A stretch of 16,042 bases of DNA from Boseongicola sp. SB0675_bin_26 (lineage in GTDB: Bacteria; Pseudomonadota; Alphaproteobacteria; Rhodobacterales; Rhodobacteraceae), in NCBI GenBank assembly GCA_009843725.1, contig VYCX01000400.1, positions 1 through 16,042 of the forward strand, given 5' to 3'. Below, piece by piece: positions 1 to 6,601 of the stretch (the stretch's first letter is position 1; each line of letters begins with the position of its first letter). Both the position numbers and the translations under genes were made by a program. The notes under the pieces are model-generated. The model made no database searches. It was not told the origin of the DNA and was given only the letters and a program-made list of their open reading frames with translations.

Positions 1-233
1 CGCAGAAAGCCGTCGGCTTCGATCTTGCGGACCACGAAACCGGGCTGATCCATGTGGGTGAACAGAAGTATGCTCGGCCCGCCCCCCTCGAAAGTGGTCC
101 AGAGATTGCCCAGCCTGTCACTTGCGCTTGGCAGCGAGCCGAGGTGATGGGCAATCCGCCGGCGTACGCGATCTTCATGCCCCGAAAGGCCAGGAATTGA
201 CATCAGATCGGTCAGAAGTTCGCGGACGCTCAT
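1..233 (-). CDS. M42 family metallopeptidase / SgcX-like protein, N-terminal part (cut by window edge)
   Basis: Reading leftward from the ATG at 233, 77 residues are visible and the gene leaves the window. The N-terminus fits the M42 aminopeptidase family (also called CelM/FrvX/SgcX): an early SGHE segment at about residues 17-20, then DRLGNLW at about 44-50, then LLFTHMDQPGFVV at about 59-71. The HMD histidine is expected to be a zinc ligand in this family, and the following aspartate is part of the metal site. The start codon overlaps the stop of the BtpA-family gene by ATGA (233-230), so it is the last visible gene of the isomerase-kinase-BtpA operon and is probably translationally coupled. 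Family members are cytoplasmic, self-compartmentalised di-zinc exopeptidases, yet homologues such as E. coli SgcX and FrvX sit in sugar operons where their substrate is unknown. The substrate here is likewise unknown, and the rest of the active site lies outside the window. Confidence 0.8.
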   Translation of the reverse strand, partial: MSVRELLTDLMSIPGLSGHEDRVRRRIAHHLGSLPSASDRLGNLWTTFEGGGPSILLFTHMDQPGFVVRKIEADGFL

Positions 234-1033
234 TCCGCGCACCTTGCCCGCTGCACGAAGTCCCTCGCCCGATCAGGATCTATTGCCCGCCACGTATCGC
301 CGTCGAACTTCAGTGCCGAGCCGACGATGCAGCCGTCAGCGACCTTCAATACATCGGCGACGGTCTCGTGCTTCACACCGGTATTCGCCATGACCGGCGT
401 GTCGGGAAGCGCCGCCTTCACCGCTTCCAGATCTTCCATGCGCGCAGCCTCGCCCGTGATGTTGCCGGAAACCAGCACGGCGTCGGGAATCGAGGAAAAG
501 ACCGCGGAACGTGCCCGGTCCGGAAGAGATCGGCGGTCAAGGCTGTCGGCGAACTCGGCGGAGATGTTGTAGAGCATTGCAAGGTCCGGACGCCCCAGAC
601 GATCACGATAGCGCATCGCCTTGCCGGCATCGGGTGTCCAAGGCCCCATGTCCGAGGCGTACGTGCCCGTGAAAATCTCCCGGCAAAAGGCGGCGCCTGT
701 GGCAGCTGCCAGTGCAACAGTCGCCATTGGGTCCCAAAGAACGTTGACGCCAAAGGGCACCGCGATCTCGTCCTTCAGTTGCCCAATGACGAATGCCATT
801 GTTGCAGTGGAGGCCGTGTCGACATCGAATTCGTAGGGCCGGTCGTTCTCGTTGCCGAACATGACTGCATCGAATCCGGCCTCCTGGAGAGCTGCAAGAT
901 CCTCACGCGCAGATTCGACAAGGCCGCCAATGCCGGTCTTGGCATCATGGAGCGGCGATCCAGGCAATGCGCCAAGGTGAACCATGCCGATAACCGGCTT
1001 GGCCGTTCCGAAAAGCGTCCGAAACCTGGTCAT
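230..1033 (-). CDS. BtpA/SgcQ family TIM-barrel protein
   Basis: A 267-residue protein with the hallmark segments of the BtpA family: IGMVHLGALPGSP near residues 15-27, GFDAVMFGNENDRPY near 53-67, FGVNVLWDP near 94-102, LVSGNITG near 187-194, NTGVKHETV near 217-225 and DGCIVGSALKFDG near 233-245. The last part resembles the phosphate-binding end of a TIM barrel. BtpA itself was described in cyanobacteria as affecting photosystem I accumulation. In heterotrophs such as E. coli (SgcQ) homologues sit in sugar operons and have no firmly established reaction; an aldolase- or epimerase-like role is inference. A GGAGGG Shine-Dalgarno sequence precedes the ATG. The gene follows the PfkB kinase after 63 bp and overlaps the M42 gene by 4 bp, so it belongs to the same transcript. 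The length is normal for the family and nothing looks broken. Confidence 0.88.
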   Translation of the reverse strand: MTRFRTLFGTAKPVIGMVHLGALPGSPLHDAKTGIGGLVESAREDLAALQEAGFDAVMFGNENDRPYEFDVDTASTATMAFVIGQLKDEIAVPFGVNVLWDPMATVALAAATGAAFCREIFTGTYASDMGPWTPDAGKAMRYRDRLGRPDLAMLYNISAEFADSLDRRSLPDRARSAVFSSIPDAVLVSGNITGEAARMEDLEAVKAALPDTPVMANTGVKHETVADVLKVADGCIVGSALKFDGDTWRAIDPDRARDFVQRARCAE

Positions 1034-1096
1034 CGATCCCTCCGCACCGACGCCGCCCTCGCCGATGGCATCGGCCCGTGAACCGCCGGTTCGCGC

Positions 1097-1978
1097 CTAC
1101 CTCCGGGCAAGAAATGCCTCGACGGCAGCGTGCGTGACCTCGGGACGCCGGCTGACAGGCGAGGACACAAACATCCCTGCGGCGGCTTGAGCGAAACGCA
1201 CCGCCGACTGAAGCAAATCACCCGCGGTGATCCGGGCGGCAAGAGCGCCCGTGAACATGTCCCCTGCCCCATGCGTGCTCACGACCTTGGCCGAAAACGC
1301 CGGATGATGTGTCATCTGGCCGTTCGCAAGCAATATCGCGCCATTGGCACCCTGGGTCAAGACAACGGCACCGCGCACCATGCTTGCGAGCGCGGCCAGG
1401 GCGCCTTCCGGATTGCCGTGCCCTGTCAGGCCCTTGGCCTCGATGAGGTTCACGATCAGCACGTCGATTCGCTCCGCCAACTCGACGGAAAGCCGGCGCG
1501 CCGGCGCAGCATTCGCAATCAGCAGGGAGTCAGGCGGCAGACGGGAAGCAAAGGCAAGATTTGCGGCCTCGGGAATTTCGCTTTGGACAAGACCTGCCTG
1601 CGGCGGTTCCCGCCACGAAACGTCACCGTCATTTTCGAGATTGGCGCCCGGCACGGTGACAGCGCCGTACTCGCCCGACGGCAGCGTGATCGCGACGCTC
1701 ATGCCGGTGGGCGCGTCGGTTTCCAGAACAAGCGAGTGCTCGACGCCCGCCTCATCCATCGCAGCGCGGATCATCCCCGCCGCGCTGTCCCGCCCGACCC
1801 GTCCGGCCATAGCGACCTGCGCGCCCATCCGCGCAGCGGCAAGCGCCTGGTTGCCACCCTTGCCGCCGAAGCGGTAGTCGACACGCGTGCCCGGAAGCGT
1901 TTCATCCAGGCCCGGCATGCGCGGCGCATCCACGACGACATCGTGGTGCAACGCACCGAGAACGACGATCCCGCTCAT
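1097..1978 (-). CDS. PfkB family carbohydrate kinase (ribokinase-like)
   Basis: A 293-residue sugar kinase of the PfkB/ribokinase family, expected to phosphorylate a sugar or nucleoside hydroxyl with ATP in the cytoplasm. Visible signatures are GGKGGNQA at residues 38-45 (sugar-binding motif), LVQSEIP at about 130-136, NLIEAKGL at 177-184 (the NxxE magnesium/phosphate motif), LTQGANGA near 207-214 and THGAGDMFTGAL at 235-246, with Asp240 as the expected catalytic base. The pattern is closest to ribokinases, but the usual NTTGAGD lead-in is THGAGD here and substrate residues cannot be assigned, so I do not call it rbsK. Its ATG overlaps the stop of the isomerase gene (1978/1975, ATGA). It sits between the isomerase and the BtpA gene, which suggests that it phosphorylates the product of the isomerase before further conversion. 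Confidence 0.9.
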   Translation of the reverse strand: MSGIVVLGALHHDVVVDAPRMPGLDETLPGTRVDYRFGGKGGNQALAAARMGAQVAMAGRVGRDSAAGMIRAAMDEAGVEHSLVLETDAPTGMSVAITLPSGEYGAVTVPGANLENDGDVSWREPPQAGLVQSEIPEAANLAFASRLPPDSLLIANAAPARRLSVELAERIDVLIVNLIEAKGLTGHGNPEGALAALASMVRGAVVLTQGANGAILLANGQMTHHPAFSAKVVSTHGAGDMFTGALAARITAGDLLQSAVRFAQAAAGMFVSSPVSRRPEVTHAAVEAFLARR

Positions 1979-2958
1979 TCGCCGTAGAGCGCGCGGGCAA
2001 CGATGCGCTGGCTGAGTGCGGCATCCTGGCGGGCGATTGCAGCGGCAAGGTCCCTGTTTGCGCGGAGCTTGCCGGCCACGGCGCGGAGTCGCTCGGCCAT
2101 CTGGACGTTCGTTCGGACCTCTTCGACCGGATTCAAGCCCGAAAGATCCGGAAACGTGTCGAAGTAGATCACGCCATCGTAACCGACGCGATCCAGTTCG
2201 ACGAAGAGTTCAACAGTTGCAACCGGATGCACGGTTCCAACCATCAAGCCGTCGTCGCGCTTGCCGTAGCCGTCATTCAGGTGAACACCAAGCAGACGGG
2301 AATGACGCGCGACAAGACTCGCGGCGTGAGCCGGCATCTCGTCGGCTTGGAGGACATGGGCAAAATCGAGCGTCACGCCGACATTGGGTCGGTCCAGCTC
2401 CTTCGAGGCGAGCAGAGTCAACCCGACATCCGGCATCAGCGAATAGGCTCGCGGATCGTTCGGCTTGCATTCAATGGCGACATCTATCTCGCGATTGTGG
2501 TCGGCCACCTCGGCCATTGCCGAAATCGTGTCGTCCCAAGCCCGGGCGTAGTCTACCTGAAAGGCGTAGTCGAACCCGTCCTGCCCCATCCACAACGTCA
2601 GCTGCCGAGCTCCCAGCCTGGCACAGGTGTCGATCGCTTCACGCGCCTGGTCGATGGCCTTTCGCCGAATTGCGGGATCAGGATTCGTGAAGGCGCCTAT
2701 TGCGAAGTCAGGCTCTCCGTAATGCCGCATGGCAAGACCGTTCAGGCGCACTCCGCTCGCCGCAAGAGCGGCGCGCACCGCAGCCTCGTTGACGGCAGAG
2801 ACATGGTCGGGGAAATTGAGATCGGCGGCGTCGAGCGTCCCGACGCGAGCGACAAGTTCCAGCAGATGCGGCACGTCGCGCCGATCCGGCGGAAGCGCAG
2901 CCTTGAACGCGTTCAGGCGTGCCGCATACCGCTGGCGGTTCGACCGGACTGCGCTCAT
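1975..2958 (-). CDS. Sugar isomerase/epimerase, xylose-isomerase-like TIM barrel
   Basis: A 327-residue protein of the xylose isomerase-like (AP endonuclease 2-like) TIM-barrel superfamily. The segment LWMGQDGFDYAFQVDY (about residues 122-137) followed by AIECKPNDPR (161-170) is typical of the branch annotated as L-rhamnose/xylose isomerase-like. Probable metal ligands are Glu163, Asp198 and His201 (TLDFAH), His226 (GVHLNDG) and Asp267 (YFDTFP). The expected reaction is aldose-ketose isomerisation or epimerisation on a free sugar with a divalent metal; the substrate is unknown. It is the first gene of the minus-strand operon: AAGGAGA lies 8 bases before the ATG, the kinase gene overlaps its stop, and a perfect palindrome lies 47 bp upstream. 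The family also includes enzymes acting on keto-glycosides, so cleavage or hydration chemistry cannot be excluded. Confidence 0.87.
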   Translation of the reverse strand: MSAVRSNRQRYAARLNAFKAALPPDRRDVPHLLELVARVGTLDAADLNFPDHVSAVNEAAVRAALAASGVRLNGLAMRHYGEPDFAIGAFTNPDPAIRRKAIDQAREAIDTCARLGARQLTLWMGQDGFDYAFQVDYARAWDDTISAMAEVADHNREIDVAIECKPNDPRAYSLMPDVGLTLLASKELDRPNVGVTLDFAHVLQADEMPAHAASLVARHSRLLGVHLNDGYGKRDDGLMVGTVHPVATVELFVELDRVGYDGVIYFDTFPDLSGLNPVEEVRTNVQMAERLRAVAGKLRANRDLAAAIARQDAALSQRIVARALYGE

Positions 2959-3004
2959 CGTCTCGTCTCCTTACGCCGGCCTGGAAGGCTCGCCCGAAGG
3001 CGCA

Positions 3005-3016
3005 TGCCAATTGGCA
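3005..3016. promoter_or_regulatory. Perfect 12-bp palindrome, candidate operator for the isomerase operon
   Basis: The sequence TGCCAATTGGCA is its own reverse complement and begins 47 bp upstream of the isomerase start codon. The position between the AT-rich zone and the gene fits a repressor or activator site of a sugar regulator. No regulator gene is present in the window, so the binding protein is unknown. Confidence 0.45.
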
Positions 3017-3162
3017 ATGTCTCGACTGCGCGACGTTCCTTCGCTGGAAACCCTGGATTGATCTCCGCGATTCACGTCCGTGGCTCCATTCACCTTTCGA
3101 CTCTGCGCTCCGACGCGAAGCAGGCGAAGCATTGTCTCTTTCCGCTCATGCCTGCCATCCCT

Positions 3163-3197
3163 GGAGCCGCCGCCATGGGCCTTGCGTCCGCGGCTCC
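3163..3197. repeat. Inverted repeat with 8-bp arms
   Basis: GGAGCCGC at 3163-3170 is mirrored by GCGGCTCC at 3190-3197 across 19 bases. There is no following T-run on either strand, so a simple intrinsic terminator is unlikely. It could be an mRNA hairpin in the leader of the isomerase operon, or a chance repeat in GC-rich DNA. Confidence 0.35.
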
Positions 3198-3403
3198 GTG
3201 AACAGTCGCTGCAATACCAATCCCAGAAATCAAGGACTATCAACAAATAAAGAACATTTGGTGCGTGGCCTCAAGCGGTCGCAGCCGTGATCGCTCGAGG
3301 CTGTTCGCGCCCTTCTGACGCATGATCTCGACGCCATTGACATCGGCCCTGGGCAAGGCCCATCGTTTCCGTCGGCGCCAGGCGCACATACGTAAGGGAC
3401 GCT

Positions 3404-4261
3404 ATGAGTGAAGTGCAGAAAAGCAAGGGGGCCGCGTTCAAGGACCTGCATGCCGCCGACGGGATTTTCGTGATGCCGAATGCCTGGAACGCCGGCAGTG
3501 CCCGCATGCTGGAAGCGGCCGGCTTCGCTGCGGTGGGAACCACGAGCGCGGGCATCGCCTTCGGTCTCGGGCTCCCGGACTACGAGGGCGCGCTCGCCCG
3601 CGAGGCTGCACTGGAAGAGGCGTGCCGGATTGCTGGCGCCGTGCGCGTTCCTGTCAGCGTCGATGCAGAAAATGGCTACGGGCATGCGCCGGAGGACGTT
3701 GCCGAAACGATCCTCTGGGTGGCCGATGCCGGCGCGGTAGGCGCAAGCATAGAAGATTTTTCGGCCAGTTTCGGCGCAGGCGGACTGTACGACCGGGCAC
3801 TGTCTGTGGAGAGAGTTGAGGCGGCGGCGGCCGCAGCCGCTTCCCTGCCGTTTCCCTTCACGCTGACCGCGCGGGCCGAATGCTATCTCTCGGGCCACGC
3901 GAACCCGTTCGAGGAGTCCGTGGCACGGGTCGTTTCCTATCGAGACGCGGGAGCGGACTGTCTCTACGTGCCCGGAATCGCCGACGCGGAGACCATCGGC
4001 AGACTCGTGAAGGAGGTCGAGGCCCCCGTCAATGTCGTCGTGGGTCTCGCCGGCAATCCCCTGAGCGTGAGCCAGCTGGAGGACCTTGGGGTGAAGCGGG
4101 TGAGCATCGGCGGCTCGCTCGCACGCGCCACCTTCGGACTTGTCCGGAGAGCGGCCGAGGAGATCCGCGACCGTGGCACCTTCACCTTTTCTGACGGCCA
4201 GGTGCCGGACGCTGAACTTTGCCGGTTCTTCGCCGGCCGGCAAGAATTGTCTGCGCCCTGA
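3404..4261 (+). CDS. Isocitrate lyase/PEP mutase superfamily protein
   Basis: A 285-residue (beta/alpha)8 enzyme of the ICL/PEP mutase superfamily. Seen in order: VMPNAWNAGSARMLEAAGF at residues 23-41, the GTTSAG substrate loop at 45-50, SVDAENGYG at 85-93 with metal-site Asp87 and Glu89, SIEDFSA at 115-121 with Glu117, and TARAE at 155-159 with Arg157. The KRCGH-type loop used by isocitrate and methylisocitrate lyases is absent; the region after SIED reads SASFGAGGLYD instead. It is therefore probably not PrpB or AceA, and belongs to the widespread uncharacterised branch often annotated as PEP phosphonomutase-like. C-C or P-C bond chemistry on a small 2-oxo acid is inferred from the family. 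GGGA lies 7 bases before the ATG. It is monocistronic in this window, followed by 446 bp of non-coding DNA. Confidence 0.87.
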   Translation: MSEVQKSKGAAFKDLHAADGIFVMPNAWNAGSARMLEAAGFAAVGTTSAGIAFGLGLPDYEGALAREAALEEACRIAGAVRVPVSVDAENGYGHAPEDVAETILWVADAGAVGASIEDFSASFGAGGLYDRALSVERVEAAAAAAASLPFPFTLTARAECYLSGHANPFEESVARVVSYRDAGADCLYVPGIADAETIGRLVKEVEAPVNVVVGLAGNPLSVSQLEDLGVKRVSIGGSLARATFGLVRRAAEEIRDRGTFTFSDGQVPDAELCRFFAGRQELSAP

Positions 4262-4514
4262 CGGCACGCACTGACCCTGCCCCAGCAACCGCCTTCGGGG
4301 ACCCGGGGACGAGCCGCACCCGATCACGGCAATTGAGCGACTTGCCGAAGCTCATGTGCGCCGCAGGATCGCGCCGATGACAGACAAGACGGTTTCCCCA
4401 TTGCTCCGGCGCTCCGACGGTGCAACCGCTTTGCCTGGAAGCCCGGGTGGCGCCGATGCAACTCCGGTTTCATGGTGCGGGAACGCACTCCCCACGCAAG
4501 CGGCCTTCATCGCC

Positions 4515-4535
4515 CGTCCGGGCCGAGACCGGACG
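4515..4535. repeat. Dyad with 7-bp arms upstream of pcs
   Basis: CGTCCGG (4515-4521) and CCGGACG (4529-4535) are perfect reverse complements separated by 7 bases. It lies about 170 bp before the pcs start. It could be an operator or a short hairpin; in GC-rich DNA chance is also possible. Confidence 0.3.
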
Positions 4536-4650
4536 AAAAGGGATATCGTGAGGCGCTCCGGTCGCGAGCGATCAAGACGCCGGAGGCGAGGGGAACTGGC
4601 TGCAAGATCCGGCGCGCGCAACGCAATGCCTGCATTCGGGAAGCGAAAAT

Positions 4651-4681
4651 TTGCGGAAAGCTGCAAAATGCATCGCATAAC
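4651..4681 (+). promoter_or_regulatory. Weak promoter candidate for pcs
   Basis: TTGCGG at 4651-4656 and CATAAC at 4676-4681 loosely resemble -35 and -10 boxes, but the 19-base spacing is long and the match is partial. If used, transcription would begin near 4688, which would favour translation from the ATG at 4708 over the one at 4690. Confidence 0.2.
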
Positions 4682-4691
4682 TGCCCGAGAT

Positions 4692-4714
4692 GCGTCATGA
4701 CGGGTTCATGACGC
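4692..4714. promoter_or_regulatory. Perfect 9-bp inverted repeat spanning the pcs start codon
   Basis: GCGTCATGA (4692-4700) and TCATGACGC (4706-4714) are perfect reverse complements around CGGGT. The ATG at 4708 sits inside the right arm, so the repeat could act as a DNA operator at the gene start or as an mRNA hairpin hiding the start codon. The repeat also duplicates the string TCATGACG. Confidence 0.45.
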
Positions 4715-5403
4715 CTCGGATAAATGCCTACCTGGTCCATCTGCTCACGGCATCCGGCGCAGTCTTCGCCATGCTGGCGCTCCTGGCGGCGGTCGAGGGC
4801 AACTGGGCCACAATGTTCCTCTGGCTTCTCGTGGCTTTCGCCGTGGACGGGCTGGACGGTCCTCTCGCGCGTGCGACTCGTGTCACGGTCAACGCTAAGC
4901 GTCTTGACGGCACCATCCTGGACGTGATCGTCGACTTCCTCACCTATGTCGTGATTCCCGCTTTCGCCCTGTTTCATTCCGACCTGCTGCCGGGATGGAC
5001 CGGCTGGGTGGCCATCATCGTGATCACCTTTCTTTCGGCGATCTACTTTGCCGACACCCGGATGAAGACGTCAGACAATTCCTTCAACGGCTTCCCGGCC
5101 TGCTGGAACATGGTGGTTCTCGTTCTTTTCGCCATCAAGCCCGATTTCTGGATCAGCCTGACTCTGGTCGTCGTCTTGGCGGTGGCCATGCTCTTGCCGA
5201 TAAAGTTCGTGCATCCGTTCCGCACCGTGAGATGGCGAGCCATCTCCTTGCCCATGGCGTTCGCCTGGACGTTCTTCGCAGGATGGGCCGCTTGGGTGGA
5301 TTTCGACCCCGAAAGCTGGGCGCATTGGGGCCTGATCATCACGACGGTCTGGCTGCTGTTCGCGGGCGTCACCCAGCAGATCCTGTATCGGGAAAAGCTC
5401 TGA
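4708..5403 (+). CDS. pcs: Phosphatidylcholine synthase (CDP-diacylglycerol:choline phosphatidyltransferase)
   Basis: An integral inner-membrane enzyme that condenses CDP-diacylglycerol with choline to give phosphatidylcholine and CMP, the one-step bacterial route. The protein is 231 residues from this start and has several hydrophobic helices (for example about 15-48, 78-92, 99-113, 133-143, 150-166 and 180-195). The CDP-alcohol phosphotransferase motif is clear: DGLDGPLAR at 47-55, then DGTILDVIVD at 67-76, giving DG-x2-AR-x12-G-x3-D-x3-D. This long spacing is the form I associate with Pcs. An in-frame ATG at 4690 would add six residues. Neither start has a strong Shine-Dalgarno sequence; I prefer 4708 because conserved sequence begins there and the weak promoter candidate points the same way. 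It converges on citrate synthase with a 34-bp gap. Pcs uses external choline and is common in host-associated and marine alphaproteobacteria. Confidence 0.93.
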   Translation: MTPRINAYLVHLLTASGAVFAMLALLAAVEGNWATMFLWLLVAFAVDGLDGPLARATRVTVNAKRLDGTILDVIVDFLTYVVIPAFALFHSDLLPGWTGWVAIIVITFLSAIYFADTRMKTSDNSFNGFPACWNMVVLVLFAIKPDFWISLTLVVVLAVAMLLPIKFVHPFRTVRWRAISLPMAFAWTFFAGWAAWVDFDPESWAHWGLIITTVWLLFAGVTQQILYREKL

Positions 5404-5413
5404 TCATCGCCCT

Positions 5414-5437
5414 GCCCGCCGGAGCGCGTGCGCGGGC
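5414..5437. terminator. Candidate bidirectional hairpin between pcs and citrate synthase
   Basis: GCCCGC (5414-5419) pairs with GCGGGC (5432-5437) in the 34-bp gap between two convergent stop codons. There is no T-run on either side, so it may only slow polymerase or protect 3' ends. Its position supports a terminator role for both genes. Confidence 0.4.
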
Positions 5438-6571
5438 CTACCTGTCCTCCAGCGCAACCCAGTCGCGAGGCTCCGGGCCGTTGTACAACGTGAGCGGCCG
5501 GATCAGGATGTTGCCCCGCTTCTGCTCAAGGCACTGGATAACCCAGCCCGGCATCCGTCCGATGGCGAAAATCGGCACGTAGAGGTCCATGGGAATGCCG
5601 TGAAGCTGGTAGACCACGCCGGAATAGAAATCGACGTTCACGTTCAGCCCGTGCCGCGCATACGGCTTCATCGCCTCGACCACCGCCTGCAGGATCTCGT
5701 ACCACTCTGGCTGGCCCATTTCCTCGCCAAGTTTTCTCACGCCGTCACGCATGTGCCGCGCGCGCGGATCCTCGGCTCGATAGACCCTGTGGCCAAAGCC
5801 CGTCACCGGCTCCCTGTTCTTGCGTCTTTGCCGCACGTACTCGGCCGCATTTTCCGAGGTGCCGATCTCCTCGACCATTTTCATGACGTCTTCGGCGGCT
5901 CCGCCATGGGCCGGCCCCGCAAGCGTGGCAAGCGCGGTCGTGATGGCGCCATGCATGTCAGCCTCGGTGCCAACCGTCACCCTTGCCGCGAACGAGGATG
6001 CGTTGGCGCCATGCTCGGCGTGAAGGATGAAGTCCACGTCCGCGAGCCGCGCGGCGTCTTCCGATGGTGTCTCGCCCTTGAGCATCCAGAGCCAGTTCCC
6101 GGCGTGTCCGAGCGACGGATCAGGCTTCACCGGCTCGCGTCCGGACCGAATGGCGTGGTGCGCGGCGATGATCATTGGCACCTGCGCCGTCAGGCGAATC
6201 CCGTTTTCGAGCATGCCTTCCTCCGACGCCGCCTGAGCGTCGGATTCCAGCGCAGCCAGTGCGGAAACAGCGGTGCGCAGCACGTTCATCGGATGCCCGC
6301 CAGAGGTTGCCCGAACTATGTCGATGACCTCGTCAGGCAGAACGCGCGAAGCCTTCAGCCTGGCATCGAATTCCGCCAGCTCGTCTGCATTTGGCAATTC
6401 GCCCATGATCAACAGGTGAGCGACCTCCTCGAACGTCGCGTTCGTCGCCAGATCGTCGATCGCGTATCCACGGTAGTAAAGGCGGCCGGCCGCCCCATCT
6501 ATGTCCGACACTGCCGAACGGTCGAAATGCACACCCATGAGGCCGCGGTTGATCTTCGGTGCTTCGGTCAT
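5438..6571 (-). CDS. Citrate synthase family protein
   Basis: A 377-residue citrate synthase (acetyl-CoA + oxaloacetate to citrate + CoA); 2-methylcitrate synthase activity on propionyl-CoA is a possible alternative. The catalytic triad is intact: His222 in GPAHGGA, His261 in GFGHRVYRAEDPRA and Asp314 in NVDFYSG. HAEHGANASSFAAR at 184-197 and the N-terminal GRLYYRGYAIDDLA at 29-42 are also typical. The length fits the short form found in many bacteria rather than the longer allosteric GltA. GGAG precedes the ATG at good spacing. It diverges from pta with only 30 bp between start codons and faces pcs at its 3' end. Next to pta and xsc it is probably a pathway-linked enzyme that draws acetyl-CoA from sulfonate breakdown into the TCA cycle, not necessarily the housekeeping citrate synthase; that link is inference. 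Confidence 0.92.
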   Translation of the reverse strand: MTEAPKINRGLMGVHFDRSAVSDIDGAAGRLYYRGYAIDDLATNATFEEVAHLLIMGELPNADELAEFDARLKASRVLPDEVIDIVRATSGGHPMNVLRTAVSALAALESDAQAASEEGMLENGIRLTAQVPMIIAAHHAIRSGREPVKPDPSLGHAGNWLWMLKGETPSEDAARLADVDFILHAEHGANASSFAARVTVGTEADMHGAITTALATLAGPAHGGAAEDVMKMVEEIGTSENAAEYVRQRRKNREPVTGFGHRVYRAEDPRARHMRDGVRKLGEEMGQPEWYEILQAVVEAMKPYARHGLNVNVDFYSGVVYQLHGIPMDLYVPIFAIGRMPGWVIQCLEQKRGNILIRPLTLYNGPEPRDWVALEDR

Positions 6572-6601
6572 GTAGCTGCTCCTGATACGACAGGGGAATT
6601 G

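Larger units (their letters stand above)
2959..3403. other. Divergent intergenic control region (445 bp)
   Basis: This stretch separates the minus-strand isomerase operon from the plus-strand PEP-mutase-family gene and must hold promoters for both. I see no credible protein-coding gene. It contains a perfect 12-bp palindrome (3005-3016), a perfect 8-bp inverted repeat around a 19-base loop (3163-3170 with 3190-3197), and an AT-rich island (about 3211-3270) that stands out in GC-rich surroundings and is the likeliest promoter zone. No convincing -35/-10 pair could be fixed. Confidence 0.6.
4262..4707. other. Intergenic region before pcs (446 bp)
   Basis: Short open frames here are not convincing: they have no recognisable domain, no good ribosome site and arginine-rich shadow composition. 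It holds a 7-bp dyad at 4515-4535, a weak promoter-like pair near 4651-4681 and an inverted repeat over the pcs start. I see no RNA gene or riboswitch that I can name. Confidence 0.5.

Noticed and set aside
122..1987. Plus-strand frames of 319 and 285 residues over the BtpA and kinase genes
   Set aside because: They are complementary to clear family proteins and have no motif of their own.
3230..4327. 365-residue minus-strand frame over the PEP mutase-family gene
   Set aside because: It has arginine/glycine-rich shadow composition and no domain, and the opposite strand encodes a clear enzyme.
4262..4700. Riboswitch (cobalamin- or SAM-type) before pcs
   Set aside because: Fragments resembling conserved boxes were considered but no ordered set of helices or consensus boxes could be traced.
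3404..6571. A methylcitrate cycle made of the PEP mutase-family gene and citrate synthase
   Set aside because: The first protein lacks the KRCGH-type lyase loop, the genes are not co-transcribed, and no methylcitrate dehydratase is present.
5600..6601. Long open frame upstream of and fused to pta, giving a 625-residue protein
   Set aside because: It is antisense to the well-conserved citrate synthase, has no domain before residue 335, and a ribosome site marks the real pta start at 6602.
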